Shown one piece after another: positions 32,200 through 42,345 of a stretch of DNA of 64,000 nt. Under the pieces are notes generated by a model, which worked only from the letters and a program-made list of their open reading frames with translations, was not told the origin of the DNA and did no database searches. The stretch is taken from positions 12,242,001 to 12,306,000 of the forward strand of contig NC_066281.1 in NCBI RefSeq assembly GCF_905404315.1, read 5' to 3'. The translations under genes were made by a program, and so were the position numbers. Positions within the stretch are counted from its first letter, which is position 1. Every line of letters starts with the position of its first letter. This stretch comes from Leptidea sinapis (Eukaryota; Arthropoda; Insecta; Lepidoptera; Pieridae).

Positions 32200-32745
32200 C
32201 TACCTACTCATGTCGATCAGCCTAGTGAGACTCTCTAAGAAAAAAGAGATTCACTCGATTATATGAAACGTGCAGTCATTGATAGATTGACAGATGACGG
32301 CTATAATCTTGTAAAAAAACGGAGATAGCCGAAATCCACTACGTTTTATGGCCGTTTTCAATAACCTATCTATCCTTTTTTTTAACTTTCTAGAGTACTT
32401 TAGCTTAACTTTCTAGAGGTAGACAAATCTATCCTTTTACGCTTAATTACATTTAAATATCCTATCGACATAAAGCATTGGACTATAACTATATTGGACG
32501 TAACTATGGAGAGATAAGATCTTGTCATTAAACGGTGATAGCAATACATCCGAAACTAGAGATACGTTATTGAAAACGGCCACTAAGCAACTGATCGCTT
32601 TCAAACTTAGCCGGATTATACTTCGTCGCCCAATTGTAATTACTGTCAAACTTCTGTCAAATCTCAGTGCACGTTTCATAATAAACTAAATTTAAACTTT
32701 TACTAAGGCAGTCCCACCTCATATTACGTAGTATTTATATACCCT
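32200..32745 (+). mobile_element. MITE-D copy interrupted by MITE-C
   Basis: Left part (TCAGCCTAGTGAGACTCTCT, GAAACGTGCAGTCATTGATA, CAGATGACGGCTATAATCTT) and right part (CTTAGCCGGATTATACTTCG, GCACGTTTCATAATAAACTA, GGCAGTCCCACCTCATATTA) match the continuous copy at 35.5 kb. The interruption is the 232-base MITE-C. Confidence 0.85.
32350..32581. mobile_element. MITE-C, complete, nested in MITE-D
   Basis: The perfect 16-base terminal inverted repeats GGCCGTTTTCAATAAC and GTTATTGAAAACGGCC bound 232 bases. The internal words TAGACAAATCTATCCTTTTA and GGACTATAACTATATTGGAC recur at 45.3 kb in the opposite orientation. Confidence 0.9.
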
Positions 32746-32756
32746 TCTATGGAACT

Positions 32757-32790
32757 GCTGCCTGGTAAATATGAACATTTACCAGGCAGC
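32757..32790. repeat. Perfect 14-bp hairpin
   Basis: GCTGCCTGGTAAAT and ATTTACCAGGCAGC flank the loop ATGAAC, just outside the right end of MITE-D. Confidence 0.85.
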
Positions 32791-33127
32791 TCGTGGGGCC
32801 AACTTTTTTAGTTACCAAGAGCCCTATGAATTTATCGTGCACAAAGTCGCAGGCAATGACTTGTTGTAAATATTTTGTTTTAAATTTTAAATATTTAGTT
32901 TATAAGTGTTGTGTTGTTGTGAATAAACATTTTTCACAACCAATTAGTTGTTTACTGCGTTACAATAATTTCTTGAACAACAAATTGTAACTTATAATTA
33001 ATTACAAAATACCTTTACTTATTTATAATATTATGTTCAGCCTTTTTTTGTATACTAATTGACACATTGAATTAAACTGTTAGTGATTTTATTATACCTA
33101 CATGTTGAACTTGTTTAACAGTTAAAC

Positions 33128-33372
33128 CTAGATAATTTAAACGTCTAGATAGAGTCTCTTGCTGTTAGACAACCGATAAAAACAGGCCAGGAATATTAGC
33201 TTAGTGTGTGTGACAAGCTACGTCTTACACTCGCGATTAGTGTAAGACACTTTAGACACTTTGTGTACGTGTGTGAGAATTGCTCAAAATAGAAGGTAGT
33301 TCTAAAGTCAATTTTTTAATTTTTTCGATGTTTTCACAGCTGTCATAGTCTATCTAGATGTATGATCTAAGC
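33128..33372. mobile_element. MITE-A copy
   Basis: Termini CTAGATAATTTAAACGTCTA and GTCTATCTAGATGTATGATC, with the internal ACAACCGATAAAAACAGGCC, ACGTCTTACACTCGCGATTA and TTGCTCAAAATAGAAGGTAG. Confidence 0.88.
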
Positions 33373-34364
33373 AGTTAAATAAAAAACATTTCTGTTTTTG
33401 GTAATAATTGATGGTCGTATCGTAGTTTATTTTTGTTTGTGGTGCCAAATTCAAATTCAAGTTTAGATTATGTGAGTATATTAATATGAGTTTTTATTCA
33501 AAATAGAATATATATAGGATATATTTTTAAGTTTGTACGAGTATATGCTTTTATTTAGACAGTTTTTCACTGAACACTTTGTCATTGCATGGCGTGCTAT
33601 TCATAGCGCGGTCCAAACACAACTGAACGAAAACTCTACCTAGTGACGCGTAGGCAGAGTTTTGCTATTGTCAATTAAATAAAAGCTTATCACTCAGGTA
33701 CCCTTTGGTCAACAACTTATTTATCTCGTTACTTTTCCTTGTTAAAATTCTCGTAGTAGGTAGGTAGGTACTATACTTATAACTCTTTAAAGTTATTCAT
33801 AATTTTTAATATACGTAAGTAAAATAAGTAGTGGCTAGATTACTTATGTATGTCAAAACCGATTATCGAGTATTTTTGTTGAATTACTTTGCATCGATTT
33901 GTAACAATATTTAATAAAAATAGATTTTTATTATTAATATAATATCTAGGTCAGTTTCATCTTTCAAATTGTATATGATGAAAGGATATGATGAAAAGAT
34001 GATAAACATGTATATTTCAAAATGTGTATATGTAATGTAAATCATGAAAGTATGTTATTTATAGTGTTTTTGCCATATGAAATGCAAATTTAATACTAAT
34101 TTATTAATAAATTTAATACTTCCGAATTATTGATGTTTTCAAAATGAAAATGTGACCGAAAACGCGGACCACCATTTTGTGACGTCACTGTAGCAGAAAC
34201 AATTTGATTTTAGCAATATAATATATAATATAATAATATTTAAAACAATTTTCCTTAGCATAAAGTGGAATTATTTTGAAGAAATAATAATACCAGTTGG
34301 TATTAGAATATCTTATCTTTACGATCATTTTAGAAAATATTAAAAAAAAATAAGAAAAACCTAT
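33373..34364. other. AT-rich intergenic stretch
   Basis: No gene is seen. A short AAATTCAAATTCAAG / TTTTTATTCAAAATAGAAT fragment of the type 1 tail repeat lies at about 33445-33510, and a partial hairpin AAAACTCTACCTA...TAGGCAGAGTTTT at 33628-33663. Otherwise unremarkable. Confidence 0.6.
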
Positions 34365-34530
34365 TCAAATCAAATCAAATCAAAATCACTTTATGTAGGT
34401 CACGGAAATGACACTTATGAATGTCAAAAAAAATATTTTTTATAATTGAATCTACCGCTACTTCGTAAAGGGTTGAGCTACAGAGAAGAAGTAGCAAGAA
34501 ACTATTGTTCACTTGAACACGTCATTATAA
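34365..34530 (+). repeat. LINE-tail-like repeat (type 2)
   Basis: AAATCAAATCAAATCAAAAT, GTCACGGAAATGACACTTAT, CTACTTCGTAAAGGGTTGAG and GAGAAGAAGTAGCAAGAAAC, shared with 39.9 kb (+) and 10.1 kb (-). Confidence 0.7.
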
Positions 34531-35111
34531 TCAAGTAATTTCCTCCGGTAATTAAGTAACGTTATTTTTCCCTCAGTTGCTCAAATAATTCCTGTTTATG
34601 ATGACACCTAATCCCAAATGAATTAATGTGTGTTCCCAGAACGGTATACTGTTATTTCAGATCAGAGCGGCTGTTAAACAGAAATAGATTGAGAAACTCT
34701 AGTCATATACGATCTAAATACACAATATTTTGGAAACGTCTGTTTGTTTAAGCAAAACCGCACTCTTTTCCCCCGAATTCCTACAAATGTGTTAAAACTT
34801 TCCGTTTAGTATTTTTACTTTAGGAGAATTTTCGATACATCTTAAATTTTATTAGATATAAACGAAACTAATTATCAACTTTTAACATACAGTTATGAAA
34901 CCTTAGATAATTAAACAATTTATGCTTAGCATTAAACATTTTTGCACTTCGTAAAAGTTGAATGGATTATTTGTTTTGACCGTTTAAAAGTTCTTGTTGA
35001 ATAAATGCGTCACAATGCAAAACAATGAAATATTTTTATTTCATATAATTAATGTGCGACAGAAAAGTTGTATGAAAATCCATTTTTAATAATTATTAAA
35101 TAAGACATATA

Positions 35112-35235
35112 AGATTTATCAACGATACGTCACTCGAAGTGTTGGTTCGGTTTGAAGAGCGCTTGCACGGAACGCGAAAGGTTGCGGGTTCGAGTTCGGC
35201 ATAGTTCATAAATTTTATTCTCCAAATTTAATTTG
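35112..35235 (+). mobile_element. SINE-2 copy, degenerate
   Basis: ATTTATCAACGATACGTCAC, GAGCGCTTGCACGGAACGCG, box B GCGGGTTCGAGTTCGGC, then CATAAATTTTATT and TTTAATTTGTGTA. Confidence 0.75.
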
Positions 35236-35527
35236 TGTAATATTAAATAATTAATTATTAATTCATACATTATTGACACCATCAAACTATAAAATGCATT
35301 AATTAAATCTCAATAAAATTATGATAAGACAAATGACTTTTATAACTCCTAGTTTGTCGTCAAAGATTAAAAATTTCAAACAACAAACTCAATATTAGGT
35401 ATAATACTTCCTTATATTACTTATATTTTATTACTTAATAAATATTTTTAAGATTCAACCAATGCGTTTAATTAAAAAAAATGTGAATCCCGGTCGAATT
35501 GAGATACAGTCTAGGTATCTACTAGTA

Positions 35528-35832
35528 GGTAGCAATCAGCCTAGCGAAACTCTAAGAAAAAAGCGATACACTCGAATGTATGAAACGTGCAGTCATTGAT
35601 AGATTGACAGATGACGGCTATAATCTTGTAAAAAAAGGAGACAGCCGGAATCCACTACGTTATAAGCAACTGTACTCTTTAAAATTTAGCCGGATTATAC
35701 TTCGTGGCCAATCGCAATACTGTAATTACTACTATTTTTAAATCACGTAAAATGACTGCACGTTTCATACTAAACTAAATTTCAATTTTTACTTAGGCAG
35801 TCCCGCCTCTTATTACGTAGTATTTACAACCT
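35528..35832 (+). mobile_element. MITE-D copy, uninterrupted
   Basis: Same ordered blocks as at 32.2 kb, but CCACTACGTTATAAGCAACT is continuous where the other copy carries MITE-C. It provides the empty-site state. Confidence 0.85.
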
Positions 35833-35879
35833 CTTTGGTACCAATAATACGTCTATAAATTGTATTATCATAACGTTAT

Positions 35880-36440
35880 TAGGAAACGGAAATAGCGACA
35901 ACAACAGTGGCAGCAGTGTATACATTAAACATAATATTGTTTATCTAAAAAGCGGTTACTCGGTTGGCAGAAGTACGGCAGCGTTATGGACGCGTTCATA
36001 AATTTGAATATGGAAGTGAGTTCTAATGGCGTCGCTGTGTATTTTTACTGCACCCCCGAACCTCCACGGTCGAATGCGACGCCGAATTTATTTCCATGCA
36101 TTTTAATATCTCCCTCTGAAAGCTAGTGCCATTTTCACGCGGTTTTATTCGCCTGATATCCGTGTTGTTTAGATGACAGATTGCGATGGACGATGTAATT
36201 CGATGAAGCCGTATAGCGGCATACCAGTATAATTATTACAACGTCGTGTATTGAAGCGTCAATAAGTGGGCTGGCGAGTCGTGCGTTTTTATGTAATTTG
36301 CGATATGAAGCGATCTCTGCGGAAATTCAGGGGCTCTTGTCATAATTAAGTTATTATGTTTGGACAGTGAGTGGCGCGGCGGGTGCACGCACGTCTTGGA
36401 TCGCTTACCAGTTATTCTAGTAGGCTTTTACGTGATAGCT
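35880..36440. promoter_or_regulatory. Candidate cis-regulatory island 2
   Basis: The longest unique, compositionally balanced stretch in the intergenic flank. It contains GCGGTTACTCGGTTGGCAGA, GTCGAATGCGACGCCGAATT, a TTATTTCCATGCATTTTAAT word and GGCGCGGCGGGTGCACGC. No repeat match within the window and no open frame. Candidate distal enhancer of spalt, by composition only. Confidence 0.3.
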
Positions 36441-36484
36441 TTACTGCAACGTGTTCAACAGTTTTATTTAATCAGTTTATTTTA

Positions 36485-36750
36485 AACGACCCATATAACC
36501 CAGAATGAATATGATAACTCTGGTAACTGGGAGTGGGCTGGCCATGTCGCCTGCAAGCATGGCTCGTGGTGCAAGGCAGTAATAGAATGGAGACCGTGGG
36601 GTGAGAAACGCCCGAGAGGAAGACTGCAGATGCGTTGGTACGATGATATCAAAAGACTGGCGGGAGCAAAGTGGTTGGAAACTGCTCAAGACCGGAAAAG
36701 ATGGCATAAGATGAAGGAGGCCTACACCTTAGAGGTTGAGAACGGCTAAA
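36485..36750 (+). mobile_element. LINE C-terminal remnant with an intact 74-codon frame
   Basis: From 36528 the frame reads WEWAGHVACK, then IEWRPWGEKRPRGRLQMRWY, DDIKRLAGAKWLETAQDRKR and WHKMKEAYTLEVENG up to TAA at 36747. This is the typical end of RTE-like reverse transcriptase polyproteins (GHV.R, RPRGR, R W.DDI, W...AQDR..W). There is no start and no upstream RT domain, so the copy is 5'-truncated. It is followed by a GAAGAA-rich tail. Confidence 0.8.
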
Positions 36751-36770
36751 GAAGAAGAAGAAGTAGAAGA

Positions 36771-37036
36771 AAGAATATGAAAAAAGATATCGAAACTGAA
36801 GTGGCAGTGGGCAGGGCACATTGTTTGACGGACAGATGGCATTTGGGGCAGTAAAGTCCTTGAATGGCGACCACGTTCCGGAAGACGCAGTGTTGGTAGG
36901 CTTGTGGGGGACAAGATGGACCGACGATCTGGTCAAGATCGCCGGAATACGTTGGATGAGGGCAGCGCTGGATCGATCGTCGTGGAAATCTTTGGGGGGG
37001 GCCTTTGTCCAGCAGTGGTCGTCTTTCGGCTGTTGA
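36771..37036 (+). mobile_element. RTE-like LINE C-terminal remnant, second family member
   Basis: LKWQWAGHIV, stop, RTDGIWGSKVLEWRPRSGRR, then after a frameshift TRWTDDLVKIAGIRWMRAAL and DRSSWKSLGGAFVQQWSS. It has the same domain end as its left neighbour but is clearly a different family, related to the 17.9 kb and 55.2 kb copies. It is followed at once by a SINE-1. Confidence 0.8.
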
Positions 37037-37042
37037 TGATGA

Positions 37043-37206
37043 CATAGCCCAGTGGTTAGTAACCGTGCCCATTAAGCTTGAGGTTCAAATCCTAGTAGGT
37101 GCAAACACTTTTATGACGAATATGGATGTTTGTCACCGAATAATGGTTTATATGTATATTTAAGTATGTAAATCGTATTGCACCCACAGATAATTTGTGT
37201 AAAAGA
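37043..37206 (+). mobile_element. SINE-1 copy, box B damaged
   Basis: CATAGCCCAGTGGTTAGTAA, a shortened box B GAGGTTCAAATCCTAGTAGG, body ATGACGAATATGGATGTTTG and ACAGATAATTTGTGTAAAAG. Confidence 0.75.
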
Positions 37207-37229
37207 GAGATTCTACCGACAACTCTCTA

Positions 37230-37385
37230 GGGAACTCTTCAAAATCCCGGGATAATGTGTAGCCTATGTCCTTCCCCAAGCTCTAGTCTCGCTGTACCAA
37301 ATTTCATCAAAATAGGTTCAGTAGCTCCAGCGTAAAAGCGTAACAAAAAAACTTACATTCGCATTTATAATATTAGTTGGGATAG
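37230..37385 (+). repeat. Transposon-like 3' tail repeat
   Basis: GTGTAGCCTATGTCCTTCCC, ACCAAATTTCATCAAAATAG, GTTCAGTAGCTCCAGCGTAA and ACATTCGCATTTATAATATT resemble a very common insect repeat edge. Single copy here; recognised by style only. Confidence 0.5.
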
Positions 37386-37967
37386 TAGGGATTCTAAGAT
37401 AGTACGTCAATATATTGAGTTTGGACCCCCGTGCCATCCAGTCTCGCTTCGTTCAGCGACCTGCGGTGCGTACTCTAGAGGGCTTCCCTCCGCACTCACG
37501 TAGCTTAACGCCTTCCTACTGTTTACTCGAAGCCACCTCTAAAAGGGTTATTGTCATTGTTATTTTACTTTTCGATTATTGCTGTTTTTGATACCGAATC
37601 GTTGAAATAAATGACTGTTTTAAGAATGGATAGGGGTATACGTAAATAATATTTGTGGGATAAACAGCCCAATAAATGGTTATATTATATCGAACGATAT
37701 ACTTTTATTGTCATTGTAGATAGACAAGACTAGATAAAAGAGGCTCGCTCCAAAACAAAGCGACGTCATCTTTGATGCGTGTCCCATAAACGACAGGACT
37801 CGTCATTATACGATTGGTTTGGCGAAAATGGTCTGGCATCGAATGCTTTGATTATAGAAATGTGTAGCACACACTAGCCGACATTATACGATCAAATTTT
37901 GTAATCAAGCAATCGCTTTTCATTACGCCTTATAACTCAACTTTTCTAGACCGTAATTTTTATTTTC

Positions 37968-38078
37968 TTTTTGGAAGACGAGGCCAATCGATCATACGGG
38001 ACACTTGATGGTGGGTGATCACCGCAGTCCATACTATCTTGTGACAGAGGAATCACAAGAGCGATGCCGACCTTATAA
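37968..38078 (+). repeat. REP-B copy, degenerate
   Basis: TTTTGGAAGACGAGGCCAAT, CACTTGATGGTGGGTGATCA, CCGCAGTCCATACTATCTTG and GAGGAATCACAAGAGCGATG follow the block order of REP-B. Confidence 0.65.
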
Positions 38079-38084
38079 ACGTCA

Positions 38085-38290
38085 AATAAACGTACATAAA
38101 AGACATAAAAGGCATTTATTTTCTCAAAATTGATTCATTTAGAATTCTTTTTGATGTCATTTCTAATATACTGAATACTACTACTGCTTCGGAAACAAAT
38201 GGCGCTCTGAGAGAGAAGAAGCGGCGCAAGAAACTCTCCCAGCATTATTTTTTTTGCGCTCTTTTTAATGAAATATACAATATTGCACTG
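38085..38290 (+). repeat. LINE-tail-like repeat (type 3)
   Basis: AAAGGCATTTATTTTCTCAA, TTTTGATGTCATTTC, GAAGCGGCGCAAGAAACTCT and CCCAGCATTATTTTTTTTGC recur inverted at 40.36-40.55 kb. Confidence 0.7.
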
Positions 38291-38508
38291 TCATTGCTAT
38301 TGCTATAAAATAATCATAGTCTAGTCCCAGGCTGTCGGATCACTTAGATATTCAGCTGTGGAGTAGTAGGACTTAGGGCAGAGCCATTTTTTTAAATAAA
38401 ACATTTAATACATATGAAATCGAAAACGGAAAACATATTGGTGGCCGACGGGGATCGAGCCGGAGGCACTGTGGTGAGAGTCAACGGTTCAACCTATTGT
38501 GCCTATTT

Positions 38509-38765
38509 GACGACCCATATAGCCGAATGGTTTATGAACCTGACTAATAAGCTAGAGGGTCCAGGGTTCGAATACCGGTAAGTGCAATTATTTATATGAT
38601 GAATATGGATGTTTGTTTCCAAGTCATGGATGTTTATTATTATTTATGTATGTTTAAGTAAAGTATATTGTATTAAATATATCGTATGTACCCATAGTAC
38701 AGGCTATGCCTAGTTTGGAGCACGATAATTTGTGTAAAAGTGTGTCAATATTATTATTATTATTT
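38509..38765 (+). mobile_element. SINE-1 copy, full length
   Basis: Head CATATAGCCGAATGGTTTAT, box B GGGTTCGAATACCGG, body ATGATGAATATGGATGTTTG, a GTACAGGCTATGCCTAGTTT block, and an ATT-repeat tail. It is one of the two best full copies. Confidence 0.88.
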
Positions 38766-39329
38766 GGCGAATTAAATTCAATATAATTACATCGTTAGTT
38801 TAATATAAGTAAGGTAATACAAAATGGGATAAAAAACAAACAGTAAATCCTCAGTTCAGTTGACATATATCGTGATACATGAGCTCTGTTGAAATATAAA
38901 AGAAGGCATCGGGCACTCAGAGCGGTCAGCCAACGTGGACTCTCATATTTTGTTATTTTATTTATATTAAAAGTAATGGCGGGGAAGTCTCTAGCCGTTT
39001 GCTACATTTATTTTCGTCCATCCACTACACTTAAATGATACAGTTCTTAGAACTTTTTGCAATACAACCATATCGTCTAAGCATTAATGCCTTTTTCGTT
39101 TGACTTATCACTTCAAGCTGTATAAATATGTTTTTCTACATTGCAATGTATAAATACTTGCACTAAAACTGTACCGTTAATGTATAAGTATGGTAGTAAA
39201 CGTAATATTTATGATATCATAAACAAGATGTACTTCACTACGAGTAATATCATCCATGTTGAAGAATCCGAGCGTCTGGTGTTTTGCTTTAAAGCGTATG
39301 CAATAGGGGTGAAGTCTGTGTAAATAGTG

Positions 39330-39585
39330 GTTATAAGTCAGCAGAAGCAAAACTGTTGTCGGGAGATTTCTGTTGGTTGTTCGTATGAAGCGTGTGTTGG
39401 CTTAAGAGGTCAGTTTAGCTCGACAGGGTGGTTGGCGAGTGCCGCGGCGGCAACGGGCTCTTCCGGGAAGGTTCTGTCTGGGCTGGAGAGAGGGGGGGAG
39501 AATCGCTGGAGCCTCCCCCTCGTAAATAACACGCTGGCGAGCCGGCGAGCAACCGTGCCAGATTCTCCAGCTAGAAACAGTTAAA
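39330..39585. other. GC-rich unique island
   Basis: Marked GC and CpG content (GCGAGTGCCGCGGCGGCAAC, CTGGCGAGCCGGCGAGC) in AT-rich surroundings, with no repeat match. An 85-codon plus-strand frame spans it but shows no domain and is low-complexity. It may be a CpG-rich regulatory element or a promoter of an unseen transcript. Confidence 0.35.
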
Positions 39586-39897
39586 CGCTCATAATTCCGT
39601 TCTGGTTAAGCTTATCTTAGTCTCACATACGGCAGTTGCCTAAATACATATTTTATATGTTTCGGATGCCCAGGGTAAAGTTGTAATTGTCGTTCGACAT
39701 ACCACTGCAGCGTCTGCATAAAGTTACTCCGCAATCTCAGCATTGTTGAGATAACTTCCTTGAGTTAATGTTCTAAGATTGAACTTCGTGTAAAGTTTAA
39801 TAAGATTTCAAGTTGACCTGTAGCTGAAATTATTAATCCATTGCAAAACTTCTCCAGCTAGAGAAGATGAATAATTGTATTCGTTTTTTAGATTATA

Positions 39898-40035
39898 TTT
39901 AAATCAAATCAAAATCACCTAATTCAAGTCACGGGAATGACACTTATGAATGTCAAAAAAAAATCTTATTGAATTTGTCGCCACTTCGTAAAGGTTTGAG
40001 CTAGTGAGAAGAAGTGGCAATAAACTCATTGCCAT
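39898..40035 (+). repeat. LINE-tail-like repeat (type 2)
   Basis: AAATCAAATCAAAATCACCT, GTCACGGGAATGACACTTAT, CCACTTCGTAAAGGTTTGAG and GAGAAGAAGTGGCAATAAAC. Confidence 0.7.
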
Positions 40036-40357
40036 CCTCAGCTATGTACGTAATGACCACGCGGGTCAATCGCTACATCCATTTCTGTCATTGAATTACA
40101 GTTATATTTCTGTGATCCGGTTTGAAGGATATGGGTACCGATTTGATTACAGACACACATTCCAAATTCAATTAGGCCTCTGGGTGACATCGCAGTATGC
40201 TGCGCCATAATTCATTTTATAACGCGTAACGACTTAGGCTACTATCTATTCGTTCCATAACTTATTTCATGCAATAAAGCTGAATATTTAAGTGATCGGA
40301 CAGTCTGGGCTAACTAGATTACGATTATTTTATAACAATAACATTGACAGAACAATG

Positions 40358-40545
40358 TTGTATATTTTATGAAAAAGAGCACAAAAAATAATGCTGGGAG
40401 AGTTTATTGCACCGCTTCTTCCCTCTCAGATCACCATTTGTATCCGAAGAGGTGGTAAGGTTTGAAATGACACCAAAAAGAATTGTAATGGAATCAATTT
40501 TGAGAAAATAAATGCCTTTTTATGCCTTTTAAAGTCGATTTAAAA
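40358..40545 (-). repeat. LINE-tail-like repeat (type 3)
   Basis: AGCACAAAAAATAATGCTGG, GCACCGCTTCTTCCCTCTCA, GAAATGACACCAAAAAGAAT and TTTTGAGAAAATAAATGCCT are the reverse complement of the 38.1 kb copy. Confidence 0.7.
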
Positions 40546-41199
40546 TTATTGCTTAAGATATAGGCATACGGTCTTACAAATAAACTTGTTATAAAGTTAT
40601 ATGGAAAATGTTTACAAATAGACATTTTGCTTATGATTGGTATATTGGGACGTTATAACGCTTCCGTCTGACATTACGAAAACTTCAGAATTATCATTGT
40701 ATTGGCAGTATTGTTAGCGATATAGTCAACATTTTGCATATTCTTGGTTTTATTATCAGTTATAAATCTAAACCAAGTGTACTTGTAAGGTTGGTTAAGG
40801 TTTATAAGTGTCGTAGTTCAATAAATGTACCAACATATTAAGTACATGAACAACTTGCATAAGTCTTATAACTTTTCACGTAGATATACAGAACTGGCGT
40901 GCGATAGTGGTAGTGGGGGCGAAAGGGGGTGTTAAGTCGGTATCATCCCGCTTTATCGCAGCTTGGCGGTTTCATAATAATTTTAATACAAAACTCGGGT
41001 TCCGCATACTTTATAAGCGTTTCTTTCCTGAGGATTCAAACTGTCACCCCTTTCCCTCAATCTCGGTACTCCCTCGAAAACACCCTTGGGGTTTTGGATT
41101 TATTTTGACGTTTTGTATAGTTTATTTTTTCGTTGAATCTTCTTTTGGGATGTATCGTGCGAGTTATAAAAGGTATTATTTTATTTGTATTTTTTTATC
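40546..41199. other. Intergenic stretch without recognised feature
   Basis: Unique sequence. A 98-codon plus-strand frame (40907-41203) starts in GC-richer sequence and ends hydrophobic inside REP-A. No family resemblance; not called a gene. Confidence 0.5.
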
Positions 41200-41830
41200 A
41201 TAATAAAGGACGAGCCGAGCAGGACGTTCAGCTGATGGTAATTGATACGCTCTGTCCATTACAATGCAGTGCCGCAGAGGATTCTTGAAATATCCAAATA
41301 TTCTGAGCGGCACTACAACTGTGCTCGTCACCTTTAGACCTAAGATGTTAAGTCTCATTTGCCCAGTAATTTCACTAGCTACGGCGCCCTTCAGGCCGAA
41401 ACACAATAATGCTTACACATTACAGCTACCACATTTGACGAAGTAAAACGAAACTCAACCAGCTATAAGGCTCATTCGACAACTCACCCCAAACCAGTTA
41501 TCCAGTATGCTCTTGCAGCCAAATCAGATTAGCAGACTGAAGAGAGCCAATGTGCTACCTAACTATGGGGAGATGGAACTGTGGCTACACCTCTTGCAAC
41601 TCACTTGATTATAGTCTCGAAAACTGATCGCAGCTCTAAATGAGAACCTTAAAAAAATATTACTGCTTCACCGGAGAAAAAGGCGCCCTGCGCTACTCAT
41701 AATCTAGACGACATCTTGTGCAAACAAGCCTCCTACTGGTAAATGACCTAAGTCGCCTCTTACGCCACCCTTGGGCCTGGGACTTCCCTATTCTTTTTAT
41801 GCCCCGGGGAAGCACAGGGCAAAAAGTTGA
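41200..41830 (+). repeat. REP-A copy, longest 3' end, split by an insertion
   Basis: The 5' part is 41200-41427 (GACGAGCCGAGCAGGACGTT to CAGGCCGAAACACAATAATG, TTACACATTAC). The 3' part resumes at about 41659 (ATTACTGCTTCACCGGAG, ATAATCTAGACGACATCTTG, CTCCTACTGGTAAATGACCT) and extends further than other copies, to GCCCCGGGGAAGCACAGGGC. The intervening block belongs to no family seen here. Confidence 0.85.
41428..41658. mobile_element. Unidentified insertion of about 230 bp in REP-A
   Basis: ATTAC precedes and follows the block at the point where other REP-A copies have a single ATTAC. The block contains short open stretches in two frames (IRLIRQLTPNQLSSMLLQPN and, in another frame, DEVKRNSTSYKAHSTTHPKP), each closed by a stop within about 50 codons. 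No family is recognised. It ends in a short A-run (CTTAAAAAAA). Confidence 0.5.
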
Positions 41831-42039
41831 AAATAGAATAATAATATTGATGAAAATATGTTCGCATAATTATTCAATTAATTGTCAGTACAATGCATTG
41901 CTTCTTGCCCATACTTGTGGCAAGAGCAATCATTCTGCTAATGAATGATACGAGATCGAGCAATCCGCTAAAATGGATATAATAAATGACAGCCGTAATA
42001 GAGGTACTTGAGTGGAACATTAATAGAGAGGCAGGTGGG

Positions 42040-42068
42040 GTGCGGAGGGAGGGGGGGGGGGGGAGGGC
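42040..42068. repeat. Poly-G tract
   Basis: GGAGGGA followed by 13-14 consecutive G, then AGGG. Potential quadruplex former; it is also a typical site of assembly length error. Confidence 0.8.
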
Positions 42069-42274
42069 TAGAGGCTAGGTGAGGGGAGGCTAACGAGCGT
42101 TTTTATCCAGGGCGGGAGGATGATGAATGAAGTCACTTCCGACCCCGTCCGCTACAGTCCGTGTTTATCAATATCAATGTCCTGCGGTAAATATTAATAG
42201 CCTCTTTATACAACCATTGCCTTCTCCAAGATTATTCATGTACAAAGCACAGCTATATGTGCGAATATAATTTT

Positions 42275-42345
42275 TGAAGTGAAAACTTCTTTAGCCGTGT
42301 TGGGCATTAGTTATTGGCCATTCTTTCGATTGGAATCATAAAAGT
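42275..42345 (+). repeat. Repeat-D fragment
   Basis: GAAGTGAAAACTTCTTTAGC, CGTGTTGGGCATTAG and TTCTTTCGATTGG match the start of the 48.34 kb copy. Confidence 0.55.

Noticed and set aside
36649..37072. Minus-strand frames of 61-108 codons opposite the RTE-like fragments
   Set aside because: Antisense shadows of plus-strand LINE remnants, with Phe/Ser runs from the GAAGAA tail.
40907..41203. 98-codon plus-strand frame
   Set aside because: Runs from unique sequence into REP-A and becomes hydrophobic by AT bias; no family resemblance.
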